Shown here: positions 1 to 5,896 of the stretch, in pieces
How the letters are laid out: the number at the start of each line of letters is the position of its first letter
Numbering within the stretch: position 1 is the first letter of the stretch
NCBI GenBank assembly: GCA_023256555.1
Contig: JALRFB010000064.1
Span: 1-6,064, forward strand
DNA length: 6,064 bases
Reading direction: 5' to 3'
Source: Sediminibacterium sp.
GTDB lineage: Bacteria > Bacteroidota > Bacteroidia > Chitinophagales > Chitinophagaceae
Translations under genes and position numbers: made by a program
The notes under the pieces: model-generated
What the model was told of the DNA's origin: nothing
Seen by the model: only the letters and a program-made list of their open reading frames with translations
The model's database searches: none

Positions 1-302
1 ATTTTCTGATTATGCGACTTAGTCTTTTCAAACTTCTTAGTATCTTCTGCAATGCCCTTTTTGTGCATTTCAATCTTTTGATCTCGGGCTGCAACATCGG
101 CTTCCATGTTTGCATCTCTTGTCTTTGCACGTTCTGCTCTGGCTTCATCTCTAGCTTTCTGTTCTTCTTTGCTAATGCCGCCGAGTGCATTTGGAATAAC
201 TGCTAAGATGTCGTCGATCATTCCGCCAAACATATCAGAGATGCCTTCAAGGATATTCTTTGCTCCGTCCTTGCTTAGATACTTTCTAAACTCTTGGAAC
301 AC
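1..302 (-). CDS. Partial ORF of unknown family, open at the window edge; charged coiled-coil-like protein
   Basis: This minus-strand frame stays open for about 100 codons and has no stop before the window edge, so the C-terminus lies outside. An in-frame TAG at 309-311 bounds it upstream. Possible starts are GTG at 300-302 and ATG at 231-233. The first ~45 residues contain an amphipathic, Gly/Ile/Met-rich stretch (ILEGISDMFGGMIDDILAVI). A highly charged Lys/Glu/Arg/Ala segment follows (KEEQKARDEARAERAKTRD and onward), which looks like a long helix or coiled coil. Hand-counted GC over 1-300 is about 42%, while a sampled stretch of mltG gives about 33%, so the segment may have a foreign origin. 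I do not recognise the family. The style is reminiscent of phage structural or tape-measure proteins, but that is only an impression. The frame could also be a 5'-truncated piece, because it begins next to an apparent sequence junction. Confidence 0.45.
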   Translation of the reverse strand, partial: MFQEFRKYLSKDGAKNILEGISDMFGGMIDDILAVIPNALGGISKEEQKARDEARAERAKTRDANMEADVAARDQKIEMHKKGIAEDTKKFEKTKSHNQK

Positions 303-311
303 TCCAAACTA

Positions 312-420
312 ACGTACTCAAAATCGGCATTTTTCACCCCATTTTGCCCCCCATTTTTGCCTGAATTACGGCTAAACCCAAAAGAGGAATTGAGCCAATT
401 GCGGAATTGGCGGTAACCAA
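312..420. other. Junction segment between the unknown partial ORF and the pafA remnant
   Basis: This is where alkaline-phosphatase-like sequence stops and sequence of unknown origin begins. In the phosphatase frame the residues after Asp145 (codon at 421-423) no longer resemble the family, and the frame closes at a TGA at 334-336. Two other frames cross the segment without an ATG: a minus-strand stop-to-stop frame (278-421) and a plus-strand frame (279-416). Neither gives a protein I recognise. The segment also holds a short tandem repeat and a small inverted repeat, described separately. The exact breakpoint cannot be fixed without the intact homologue. Confidence 0.4.
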
Positions 421-855
421 ATCACCAATTGTGGTAGTCCATAAATTAGCAGGGCTCATTTTACCTGCAGCACTATTTTCAATTCCAACAGAATTCACAG
501 AATTATCTTCAACGCAGTAAACTGATTTTTGAGCATAGTTGTCGAACCAATTATTTCCAGTAATGCCATTCATTGCAGGTACAGACCCAGTATAGACAGA
601 AGCATGGCCCACTGCGGTCACTGTTGGTACATAAGGAATCATTGTAAAGTCACAAGTTGATCCTTCATTCACTAATCTTAAAAAACCATTACTGCCAAAA
701 TAAGCTTTGAATTTATTAATATAGTCCCATCTCATTTGATCCACCATAATTCCCACCACTAATTTAGGTTTGCTATTTGTAGAGGTTTTGGTAGCATTTT
801 GAGCTATTGCACCAAAGCTTAATAAAGTGCAAAGGAGGAAGCTATTGAATTTCAT
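334..855 (-). pseudogene. pafA: PafA-like alkaline phosphatase, truncated N-terminal fragment
   Basis: The frame encodes 173 residues, while PafA-type phosphatases have roughly 540. The intact product is a periplasmic metal-dependent phosphomonoesterase that releases phosphate from organic esters. Residues 1-19 form a signal peptide (MKFNSFLLCTLLSFGAIAQ). The active-site start is present: VVGIMVDQMRWD with metal-ligand Asp39, IPYVPTVTAVGH with the nucleophilic Thr (about Thr80), then GNNW with Asn101 and GKMSPANL. Numbering follows by analogy with the Elizabethkingia enzyme. After TTTIGD (residues 140-145) the usual continuation, something like ELRLAT followed by the conserved Lys/Arg and remaining metal ligands, is missing. 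It is replaced by 28 unrelated residues and a stop. The fragment cannot be an active phosphatase. The ATG at 853-855 fits the signal peptide. Either the gene is truly broken or the assembly joins two molecules here. Confidence 0.8.
337..361. repeat. Two-copy tandem repeat, unit CCCCATTTT(T)GCC
   Basis: CCCCATTTTGCC at 337-348 is followed directly by CCCCATTTTTGCC at 349-361, two copies differing by one T. The repeat covers the last codons of the pafA remnant's open frame and gives its odd C-terminal residues KMGGKMG. It lies inside the junction segment and may be incidental or a trace of slippage or joining. Confidence 0.6.
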
Positions 856-878
856 AGTTTGAATGTTTATTGCTTGTG

Positions 879-905
879 CAAATTACACTTATTTATTAAG
901 CCCAA
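879..905 (-). promoter_or_regulatory. Weak candidate promoter for the pafA remnant
   Basis: On the minus strand, TTG at 903-905 is followed after 17 bases by TAATTTG at 879-885. This resembles the Bacteroidota pattern (TTTG near -33, TAnnTTTG near -7) with one base missing in the -7 element. It lies about 24 bases upstream of the ATG. The match is imperfect and the region is AT-rich, so chance is a real alternative. Confidence 0.25.
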
Positions 906-921
906 AAAGACAAAAAATGAT

Positions 922-929
922 TAAATTTG
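922..929 (+). promoter_or_regulatory. Candidate -7 element TAAATTTG upstream of the oxoamine synthase
   Basis: TAAATTTG matches the Bacteroidota TAnnTTTG consensus exactly. It sits 21 bases before the ATG at 951, predicting a short leader of roughly 10-15 bases. No clear TTTG is seen at the expected -33 distance, and no Shine-Dalgarno sequence precedes the ATG, which is common in this phylum. Confidence 0.45.
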
Positions 930-950
930 CATGAATAATTAATAATATAT

Positions 951-2207
951 ATGGCAGATATTTTTGAAAGGTTAATCAAGAACTATGGACCAATTGGTCA
1001 ACATCGTGAAAGAGCACATGGTTATTTTGCCTTCCCTAAATTAGAAGGGGAGATTGGCTCTAAAATGAAATTTAGAGGTCAAGAAATGATTGTTTGGAGC
1101 TTGAATAACTATTTAGGCCTTGCCAACCATCCAGAAGTTCGTAAAGCGGATGCTGATGCAAGTGCACAATATGGTTTGGCCCTGCCAATGGGTGCGAGAA
1201 TGATGAGTGGAAATAGTGATCTGCATGAGCAGTTGGAAAGAGAATTAGCTGAATTTGTACATAAGGAAGATTCTATCTTAATGAACTATGGATACCAAGG
1301 TATCATGAGTGCCATCGATGCGATCTGTGGTAGACATGATGTAGTGGTATATGATGCAGAATGTCATGCATGTATAATTGATGCTTTAAGAATGATCCCA
1401 GGACACCGATTTGTATTCAAGCACAACGATGTGGAAGATTGCGAGAAGCAATTATTAAGAGCGCAAGCTTTGGTGGATAAACAACAATCTGGTGGTGTAT
1501 TAGTGATCACAGAAGGTGTGTTTGGTATGGCAGGTGATCAAGGAAAATTAAAAGAAATTGCTGCATTAAAGAAGAAAGTGCCTTTCCGTTTATTAGTAGA
1601 CGATGCGCATGGTTTTGGTACCTTAGGTAAGACTGGCGCTGGTGCTGGTGAAGAACAAGGATGTCAAGACGAGATAGATTTATACTTCTCTACTTTTGCA
1701 AAGAGTATGGCATCTATTGGTGCATTCATGGCAGGACCTAGAACTATTATTGATTATATCCGTTATAATATCCGTTCTCAAATCTTTGCTAAGAGTTTGC
1801 CTATGCCTTATGTGGTGGGTAACTTAAAGCGTTTAGAATTATTAAGATCAAAGCCTGAATTAAAAGATAATTTATGGAAGAATGCTTTGGCTCTACAAAA
1901 TGGCTTAAAAGCAAAAGGTTTTGATATTGGTAAAACCGATTCTGTAGTAACTCCTGTTTACATGAAAGGTGGAGTAGAAGAAGCTACTGCAATGGTAATG
2001 GATATAAGAGAGAATTATAAAATCTTCTGTTCAATTGTGGTATACCCTGTAATTCCTAAAGGACATATCATTTATAGATTAATTCCTACTGCAGTGCATA
2101 CACAAGAAGAGATTGATTTAACATTAAAAGCATTTAGCGAGACAAAAGCGAAATTAGATGCTGGAGCTTATAAGGTTTCAGAGATCCCAGATATGGCCAA
2201 TAAATAA
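951..2207 (+). CDS. PLP-dependent alpha-oxoamine synthase, serine palmitoyltransferase-like
   Basis: This 418-residue protein is a full-length class-II fold-type-I PLP enzyme of the alpha-oxoamine synthase group (KBL, BioF, SPT). Such enzymes condense an amino acid with an acyl thioester and release CO2. Visible marks are SLNNYLGLANHPEV (50-63), the Gly-rich PMGARMMSGNSDLHEQLE (79-96), His139 in AECHAC for stacking on the PLP ring, Asp217 and His220 in VDDAHGFGTLG, and the Schiff-base Lys251 in FSTFAKSMASIGAF. The T-F-x-K-S-x-A form around the lysine is that of serine palmitoyltransferases rather than the TLGKA of KBL. In Bacteroidota such enzymes make the long-chain base of sphingolipids from serine, or the sulfonolipid base from cysteate; sequence reading cannot decide which. 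The enzyme is expected in the cytosol. It appears monocistronic, with a promoter element just upstream and a terminator 5 bases after the stop. Automatic annotation may call it bioF or kbl, but no biotin or threonine-degradation genes are nearby. Confidence 0.9.
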   Translation: MADIFERLIKNYGPIGQHRERAHGYFAFPKLEGEIGSKMKFRGQEMIVWSLNNYLGLANHPEVRKADADASAQYGLALPMGARMMSGNSDLHEQLERELAEFVHKEDSILMNYGYQGIMSAIDAICGRHDVVVYDAECHACIIDALRMIPGHRFVFKHNDVEDCEKQLLRAQALVDKQQSGGVLVITEGVFGMAGDQGKLKEIAALKKKVPFRLLVDDAHGFGTLGKTGAGAGEEQGCQDEIDLYFSTFAKSMASIGAFMAGPRTIIDYIRYNIRSQIFAKSLPMPYVVGNLKRLELLRSKPELKDNLWKNALALQNGLKAKGFDIGKTDSVVTPVYMKGGVEEATAMVMDIRENYKIFCSIVVYPVIPKGHIIYRLIPTAVHTQEEIDLTLKAFSETKAKLDAGAYKVSEIPDMANK

Positions 2208-2211
2208 ATTG

Positions 2212-2243
2212 AAAATGAGTCTCCAAAAGAGACTCATTTTTTT
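2212..2243. terminator. Rho-independent terminator shared by convergent genes
   Basis: TGAGTCTC (2216-2223) and GAGACTCA (2229-2236) form a perfect 8-bp stem around the loop CAAAA. Flanking AAAA and TTTT can extend the stem to 12 bp, and seven T follow (2237-2243). It begins 5 bases after the oxoamine synthase stop. Read on the other strand it gives the same stem with a TTTT tail broken by C, so it probably also ends the minus-strand yihY transcript whose stop is at 2250-2252. Confidence 0.9.
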
Positions 2244-2249
2244 ATGTCA

Positions 2250-3206
2250 TTAGTTGAAATAATCAACCTGATCTTGTTCCTTTTTAAGCATTTCTATACT
2301 TACATTTAATTCAAATCCAATTAAAAGGATTAGTGCATTGATGTAAATTAAAGTCATTACAATTAACACCGTTCCAATAGATCCATATACTTTATTGTAA
2401 GCGCTGAAGTTGTTTACCCAATAGGAGAAACCTATTGTTGTGACTAACATTAAGAAGGTAGATAATAATGCGCCAGGAGATAATAGGGGCCATTTCTCTT
2501 TAATATGAGGTGCGTATTTATATATAAATGCATTTCCATAAAATAGAAGTAAAACAATCACTAACCATCTAAGGGTATTCCAATATGGCACAATCGCTTT
2601 TTTCTTGATATCAAATACTTCTCTCAAAACAATGGCTAATTGGTCTTGGCCAATCAGCACTATCAAACTTGCAAAGACCAATAAGAATAAAATTAAAGTC
2701 AATCTTAAAGCACGCATTCTTTGATGTAAGAAGAAGGGTTTGTTCTGCATGATAGATTTATCGAAGCTTCTAATGATACCTGTCATTGCATTTGAAGCAT
2801 AAAAAAGTAATAAGATAAAACCAAATGAAAATATACCTACATGCTTACTTAATAAGTCGTTGATGATTTCTGAAATAAATCTATAAGTACTGGAGTTGGG
2901 AGAAATATCTTTAAAAATAGATAATATCTGTTTTTTAGCTTTTAAAGTTTTAGGGAAGTAAGGAATAATTGAAAATAAAAACAATAAACCTGCAGGTAGT
3001 GCCATAATCAAGTTAAAAGAAATGGCAGAAGCGCGATCATATAATCCAATCGTATTCAATTGCTTGGTTAAGAACTTAAAAATTTGATAAAGATTGATCT
3101 GTTGAAATCCAGGCACACGAATGCCTTTTGCTTTTCTTTTCAAAAAATGAAAAATAGGCAATAATAATAATCTAATAAATGTGGCTATTTGTTTTAACTT
3201 TTTCAA
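2250..3206 (-). CDS. YihY/BrkB-family inner-membrane protein
   Basis: A 318-residue polytopic membrane protein of the YihY/virulence factor BrkB family, whose biochemical role is not settled. The family was once annotated as RNase BN, which is wrong. Residues 1-55 are basic and probably cytoplasmic. About six hydrophobic segments follow, near 59-84, 122-145, 168-190, 210-230, 243-263 and 272-300. Family marks include RASAISFNLIMALPAG (58-73), YASNAMTGIIRSFDK (136-150), the SPGALLST loop (243-250), and NKVYGSIGTVLIVMTLIYI (271-289), whose YGS-x-G is typical. The start is a TTG at 3204-3206. No in-frame ATG lies near it, and the frame runs back into the mltG end without a better start. Only 8 bases separate it from the mltG stop, so the two are probably co-transcribed. 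It is the last gene before the shared terminator. Confidence 0.88.
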   Translation of the reverse strand: MKKLKQIATFIRLLLLPIFHFLKRKAKGIRVPGFQQINLYQIFKFLTKQLNTIGLYDRASAISFNLIMALPAGLLFLFSIIPYFPKTLKAKKQILSIFKDISPNSSTYRFISEIINDLLSKHVGIFSFGFILLLFYASNAMTGIIRSFDKSIMQNKPFFLHQRMRALRLTLILFLLVFASLIVLIGQDQLAIVLREVFDIKKKAIVPYWNTLRWLVIVLLLFYGNAFIYKYAPHIKEKWPLLSPGALLSTFLMLVTTIGFSYWVNNFSAYNKVYGSIGTVLIVMTLIYINALILLIGFELNVSIEMLKKEQDQVDYFN

Positions 3207-3214
3207 ATAATTAA

Positions 3215-4237
3215 TTATTTGGCTTGTTGTGCTTTTTTCTGTTGATAGATATCCAATTGTTTTTGATATTCCTTCGCAAATTGATTATGCTCTTCGTAAG
3301 TGCTACTAAAATGATGATATCCACTAAAATCTGCTTTAGCAACAAAGTATAAATAATTTGTAGAAGGAGCATCCAATACAATATCGATGGTTTTGGGAGA
3401 TGGTGTACAAATAGGGCCAGGTGGTAAACCACGATGGTTGTATGTATTGTAAGGAGATGGATTACTCAAGTACTTTTCATAGATTCTTGTTAATCCAAAA
3501 TCTTGCATAGCAAATTTAATGGTTGGGCAGGCTTGTAAGGGCATGCTTTTTTTAATTCTATTTTGATATACGCTAGCTATCAAACTTTTATCAGAATCGT
3601 AATTGGTTTCTTCTTCTACAATAGATGCCAATGTATACACTTCATTTATGCTCATGCCTTTTTTAACGGCTTTTTGTTGTCTATCTTTTACAGACCAAAA
3701 ATGAGCTGTATTAGCCTGCATTTTCTGAAGGAATTTAGGAATAGGGGTACTCCAATAAAATTCATAAGTATCAGGAATGAATAAACTTAGTAATTGTGTA
3801 GTGTCGGTATTGAATGCAGCTAGAGAATCATTGCTGTTAAAATAACTTGCACAATATGCGCTATCTAAATCGAAGGTTTTGCCTACTAAAGCAGCTAATT
3901 CTGCTCTTGTTCTGACTTTGTTTAATATGAATTTGACAGTTGCTTGTTGATTATTTCGAAGCATTCTGATTAAACCGAGTAAGTTGGTTTTACTTTTAAC
4001 TAAGTACCTTCCAGGTTTAATTTTTTCTTCTACTTTAAACACTTTGGCCAATATTAAAAAGCTTGGCTTGTCATAAATAATTTTTTTGGCAACTAAACTA
4101 TCTGCCAATTGATCCAAACCCTCTGCTTTGTATTCGAAATGTGCTTTTTCTCCACTAAAATGGGTGCTCTTTACTAACACTACATAAGACAGGTAGGCTG
4201 CTATGATAAATACGGTAAGGTAGATTAGCTTTTTCAT
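3215..4237 (-). CDS. mltG: Endolytic murein transglycosylase MltG (YceG-like)
   Basis: This protein of about 340 residues cuts nascent peptidoglycan glycan strands at the outer face of the inner membrane and is thought to set where strand synthesis ends. Residues about 4-24 form the single N-terminal membrane anchor (LIYLTVFIIAAYLSYVVLV). A LysM-like region follows, including KPGRYLVKS and TNLLGLIRMLRN. The catalytic YceG domain carries ASIVEEETNYDSDK, whose IVExET holds the catalytic Glu (208-210 counted from the ATG), then VYQNRI, LQACPTIKFA, PSPYNTY, HRGLPPGPI and YLYFVAKADFSGYHHFSSTYEEHN. I chose the ATG at 4235-4237. The frame also offers a GTG one codon upstream (4238-4240), but the ATG gives a normal MKKL start. 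Position 237 is Cys where many family members have Asp (Q-x-DPT). A hairpin lies 17 bases upstream of this ATG, and yihY follows 8 bases downstream. Confidence 0.95.
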   Translation of the reverse strand: MKKLIYLTVFIIAAYLSYVVLVKSTHFSGEKAHFEYKAEGLDQLADSLVAKKIIYDKPSFLILAKVFKVEEKIKPGRYLVKSKTNLLGLIRMLRNNQQATVKFILNKVRTRAELAALVGKTFDLDSAYCASYFNSNDSLAAFNTDTTQLLSLFIPDTYEFYWSTPIPKFLQKMQANTAHFWSVKDRQQKAVKKGMSINEVYTLASIVEEETNYDSDKSLIASVYQNRIKKSMPLQACPTIKFAMQDFGLTRIYEKYLSNPSPYNTYNHRGLPPGPICTPSPKTIDIVLDAPSTNYLYFVAKADFSGYHHFSSTYEEHNQFAKEYQKQLDIYQQKKAQQAK

Positions 4238-4254
4238 CACAACTAAAATACAAT

Positions 4255-4282
4255 AAAAATCCCCACCAAGAGAAGGGTGGGG
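4255..4282 (-). terminator. Hairpin terminator or attenuator between secG and mltG
   Basis: CCCCACC (4261-4267) and GGTGGGG (4276-4282) form a perfect GC-rich 7-bp stem with an 8-base loop. Read on the minus strand, the stem is followed by ATTTTTATT. It lies 38 bases after the secG stop and ends 17 bases before the mltG ATG. It would terminate, or partly terminate, the lptE-TPR-secG transcript. No convincing promoter fits between it and mltG, so mltG probably depends on read-through or on a promoter I cannot see. Confidence 0.75.
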
Positions 4283-4320
4283 ACAAATAGCTTTATGCTA
4301 AAAATTTATTAAGAATTATC

Positions 4321-4659
4321 TTATTTCTTAGAAGAATCTACTGGAGTTGGGGCAACTGGAGCTGCTTGAGTAGGTGCAGTTGTAGTAGAAGTGTTTACTT
4401 TCTCTAAAATGCCTTTTTCTGAACCAGTAGTACCACCTTTAAGGAACATAGTTGAAGTCATAGCCAAAACAGCAATTACTGTAGCAAAAATCCAAGTGCC
4501 TTTTTCTAAAACATCAGTAGTTTGCTTAACACCCATGAAATTATTAGTTAAACCACCTACGTTGGCGTTTAAACCACCCCCTTTAGGATTTTGGATCAAT
4601 ACCATAAAACCTAAACCGATACAAGCTGCGATAATCAATATGATAAATAAAGTAATCAT
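4321..4659 (-). CDS. secG: Protein translocase subunit SecG
   Basis: A 112-residue inner-membrane subunit of the SecYEG channel that aids SecA-driven protein export. Two membrane helices are visible, about residues 2-22 and 54-73. Between them is the conserved cytosolic loop (QNPKGGGLNANVGGLTNNFM), followed by GVKQTTDVLEKGTW, all typical of SecG. The C-terminal ~35 residues are a Thr/Ala/Pro-rich tail ending in SSKK, a common low-complexity extension in Bacteroidota SecG. The ATG shares one base with the preceding stop codon (TAATG at 4657-4661), which suggests translational coupling to the TPR-like gene. Confidence 0.95.
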   Translation of the reverse strand: MITLFIILIIAACIGLGFMVLIQNPKGGGLNANVGGLTNNFMGVKQTTDVLEKGTWIFATVIAVLAMTSTMFLKGGTTGSEKGILEKVNTSTTTAPTQAAPVAPTPVDSSKK

Positions 4660-5375
4660 TATTTCTTTTGTTTTAATTGTTCTATACGAGACGCAAAATA
4701 AACGGATTTTTCAGGAAAAATAAAACTTAATTTAGAATAAGTGTCAATTGCCTTGCGTTTATTGCCCTGTTTTGCCCATATTTCGGCCATAGATTCGGTA
4801 ATAACATCTTCTGCTTTATTGGCTTTTTCGGCTATTGCGGTGATGATTTTCTCCTGTTCTTCGACAATTTCTGTTGTTTTTTGCTCTAAATCGGCATGTT
4901 TAAGCACTTTAAGCCAGGCTGTAAAGCTTCTCAATTGTTTTGTGAATTTGTCCTGAGGTATTCTGGAAAGGTCAATTTCTATGCCTTGTTCAGCAAAATA
5001 GTCCTTTTGAAGCATTGGATGTGTTTCATGCTCAAAACTCAATAACTCTTCTTTTATTGGTTCTTGAAACTGTGCAAGTTGCTCAGAGAGTATATTGGTT
5101 AACTTTTCAGGCGTCTCATTATTTTCATTACTTGGTTTAACCTGAATCCATTGGTTCAGATGCAATGCAGATGGGAAGAAATTGGTTGTTTTCTGTAATT
5201 GTGCTTCAAAAAGGGGGGAGGCTTCCAATTGGTATTTTTTAGTCAATAACAAATTGGCACTCGCACTAAAAGGATATTGCTGATTCATTTCTTCAAGCTT
5301 ACTTGTTTCTACCTTATCAAAGTCAGTTGCTCCTGTCCACTGCGTTAGTAAGGTTTGTAATGCTAGTTCCTTCAT
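4659..5375 (-). CDS. Conserved Bacteroidota TPR-like protein between lptE and secG
   Basis: About 238 residues from the ATG at 5373-5375; a GTG two codons upstream (5379-5381) overlaps the lptE stop as TAGTG and is an alternative start. There is no signal peptide or membrane segment, so it is probably cytosolic. The N-terminal half contains YPFSASANLLLTKKY, a motif-like stretch found early in this kind of protein. The middle is acidic and ends in FTKQLRSFTAWLKVLK. The C-terminal ~45 residues (about 192-235) form one TPR-like unit: ITESMAEIWAKQGNKRKAID, then YSKLSFIFPEKSVYFA and SRIEQLK. Its function is unknown to me. Its place between lptE and secG, with start/stop overlaps on both sides, suggests a role linked to envelope assembly or export, but that is inference from context only. 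Confidence 0.8.
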   Translation of the reverse strand: MKELALQTLLTQWTGATDFDKVETSKLEEMNQQYPFSASANLLLTKKYQLEASPLFEAQLQKTTNFFPSALHLNQWIQVKPSNENNETPEKLTNILSEQLAQFQEPIKEELLSFEHETHPMLQKDYFAEQGIEIDLSRIPQDKFTKQLRSFTAWLKVLKHADLEQKTTEIVEEQEKIITAIAEKANKAEDVITESMAEIWAKQGNKRKAIDTYSKLSFIFPEKSVYFASRIEQLKQKK

Positions 5376-5380
5376 ATTCA

Positions 5381-5896
5381 CTACCAGTTTGAAAAAATTT
5401 GATTAAAAATGTCGTCGCTAATATTACGAACAATATCATCTATTAATTGTGCTTCTGCTTGACTTAAACTAAGGTTAGCAGAAAAGTCAAAATTTCTACT
5501 TACATCAAATTCTTGTTCTTTATTCTCTAAGGTTTTCTTTAATACCACATGAACAGTTACAGTAAGACGATTGGTACTTGCTTGTCTATCACTTACACCG
5601 ACTGTTTGAGTGGGATCGTAATTAGTAATAGTAGCAAAAATTTGATAATGCGCATCATCACTATTGGTTCTTGTTAGTTTTGTTTGACCAAGAATTTTTT
5701 GCTGTAATTTATCTGTTAACAAAGGTGCCAATTGTGGATTTACATATCTCGCTTTGTTTTCGATAAATCCAATCTTAATTGTTTTTACATTCTCAGGTAT
5801 TACAGCATCTTTGAAGCTATATATACCACAGCTTGTAATTGCTATGACAAAGAAAAGGATCAGTGTAATATTAATATGTGAAATCTTATTCTTCAA
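5381..5896 (-). CDS. lptE: LPS assembly lipoprotein, LptE family
   Basis: The product is predicted to be an outer-membrane lipoprotein that partners LptD in inserting LPS into the outer membrane. A hydrophobic stretch (ITLILFFVIAITSC) ends in the lipobox ITSC followed by GIYSF, the usual mature N-terminus of Bacteroidota LptE. Further family-like marks are VKTIKIGFIENKA, YVNPQLAPLLTDKLQQK, the beta-rich RLTVTVHVVLKKT, SRNFDFSANLSLSQAEAQLI, and the ending DDIFNQIFSNW. No in-frame ATG precedes the signal peptide. I chose TTG at 5894-5896, which gives a normal 23-residue signal peptide starting MKNKIS. A GTG at 5933-5935 would add 13 residues before it and overlap the regulator gene by 50 bases instead of 11. 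The stop TAG (5381-5383) abuts or overlaps the next gene's start. Confidence 0.88.
   Translation of the reverse strand: MKNKISHINITLILFFVIAITSCGIYSFKDAVIPENVKTIKIGFIENKARYVNPQLAPLLTDKLQQKILGQTKLTRTNSDDAHYQIFATITNYDPTQTVGVSDRQASTNRLTVTVHVVLKKTLENKEQEFDVSRNFDFSANLSLSQAEAQLIDDIVRNISDDIFNQIFSNW

Noticed and set aside
12..312. Two plus-strand open frames (12-206 and 106-312)
   Set aside because: They are rich in Cys/Phe/Ser/Leu as expected for antisense of a charged helical protein; the minus-strand frame in the same region reads as a more natural protein.
856..950. Possible small RNA or riboswitch in the divergent intergenic region
   Set aside because: Only 95 AT-rich bases with no stable hairpin or conserved motif; promoter elements explain it well enough.
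3211..3432. Minus-strand 73-codon frame inside mltG
   Set aside because: It lies wholly within the conserved C-terminal coding part of mltG in another frame and has no recognisable features.
3563..3784. Plus-strand 73-codon frame
   Set aside because: Antisense shadow of the MltG catalytic region.
4243..4250. TATTTTAG on the minus strand as a -7 element for mltG
   Set aside because: It has a mismatch to TAnnTTTG, no matching -33 element, and would place the transcript start almost on the mltG start codon.
4391..4956. Plus-strand frames opposite secG and the TPR-like gene (4391-4723, 4741-4956)
   Set aside because: They are shadows of well-supported minus-strand genes, with no promoter or ribosome-binding signal of their own.
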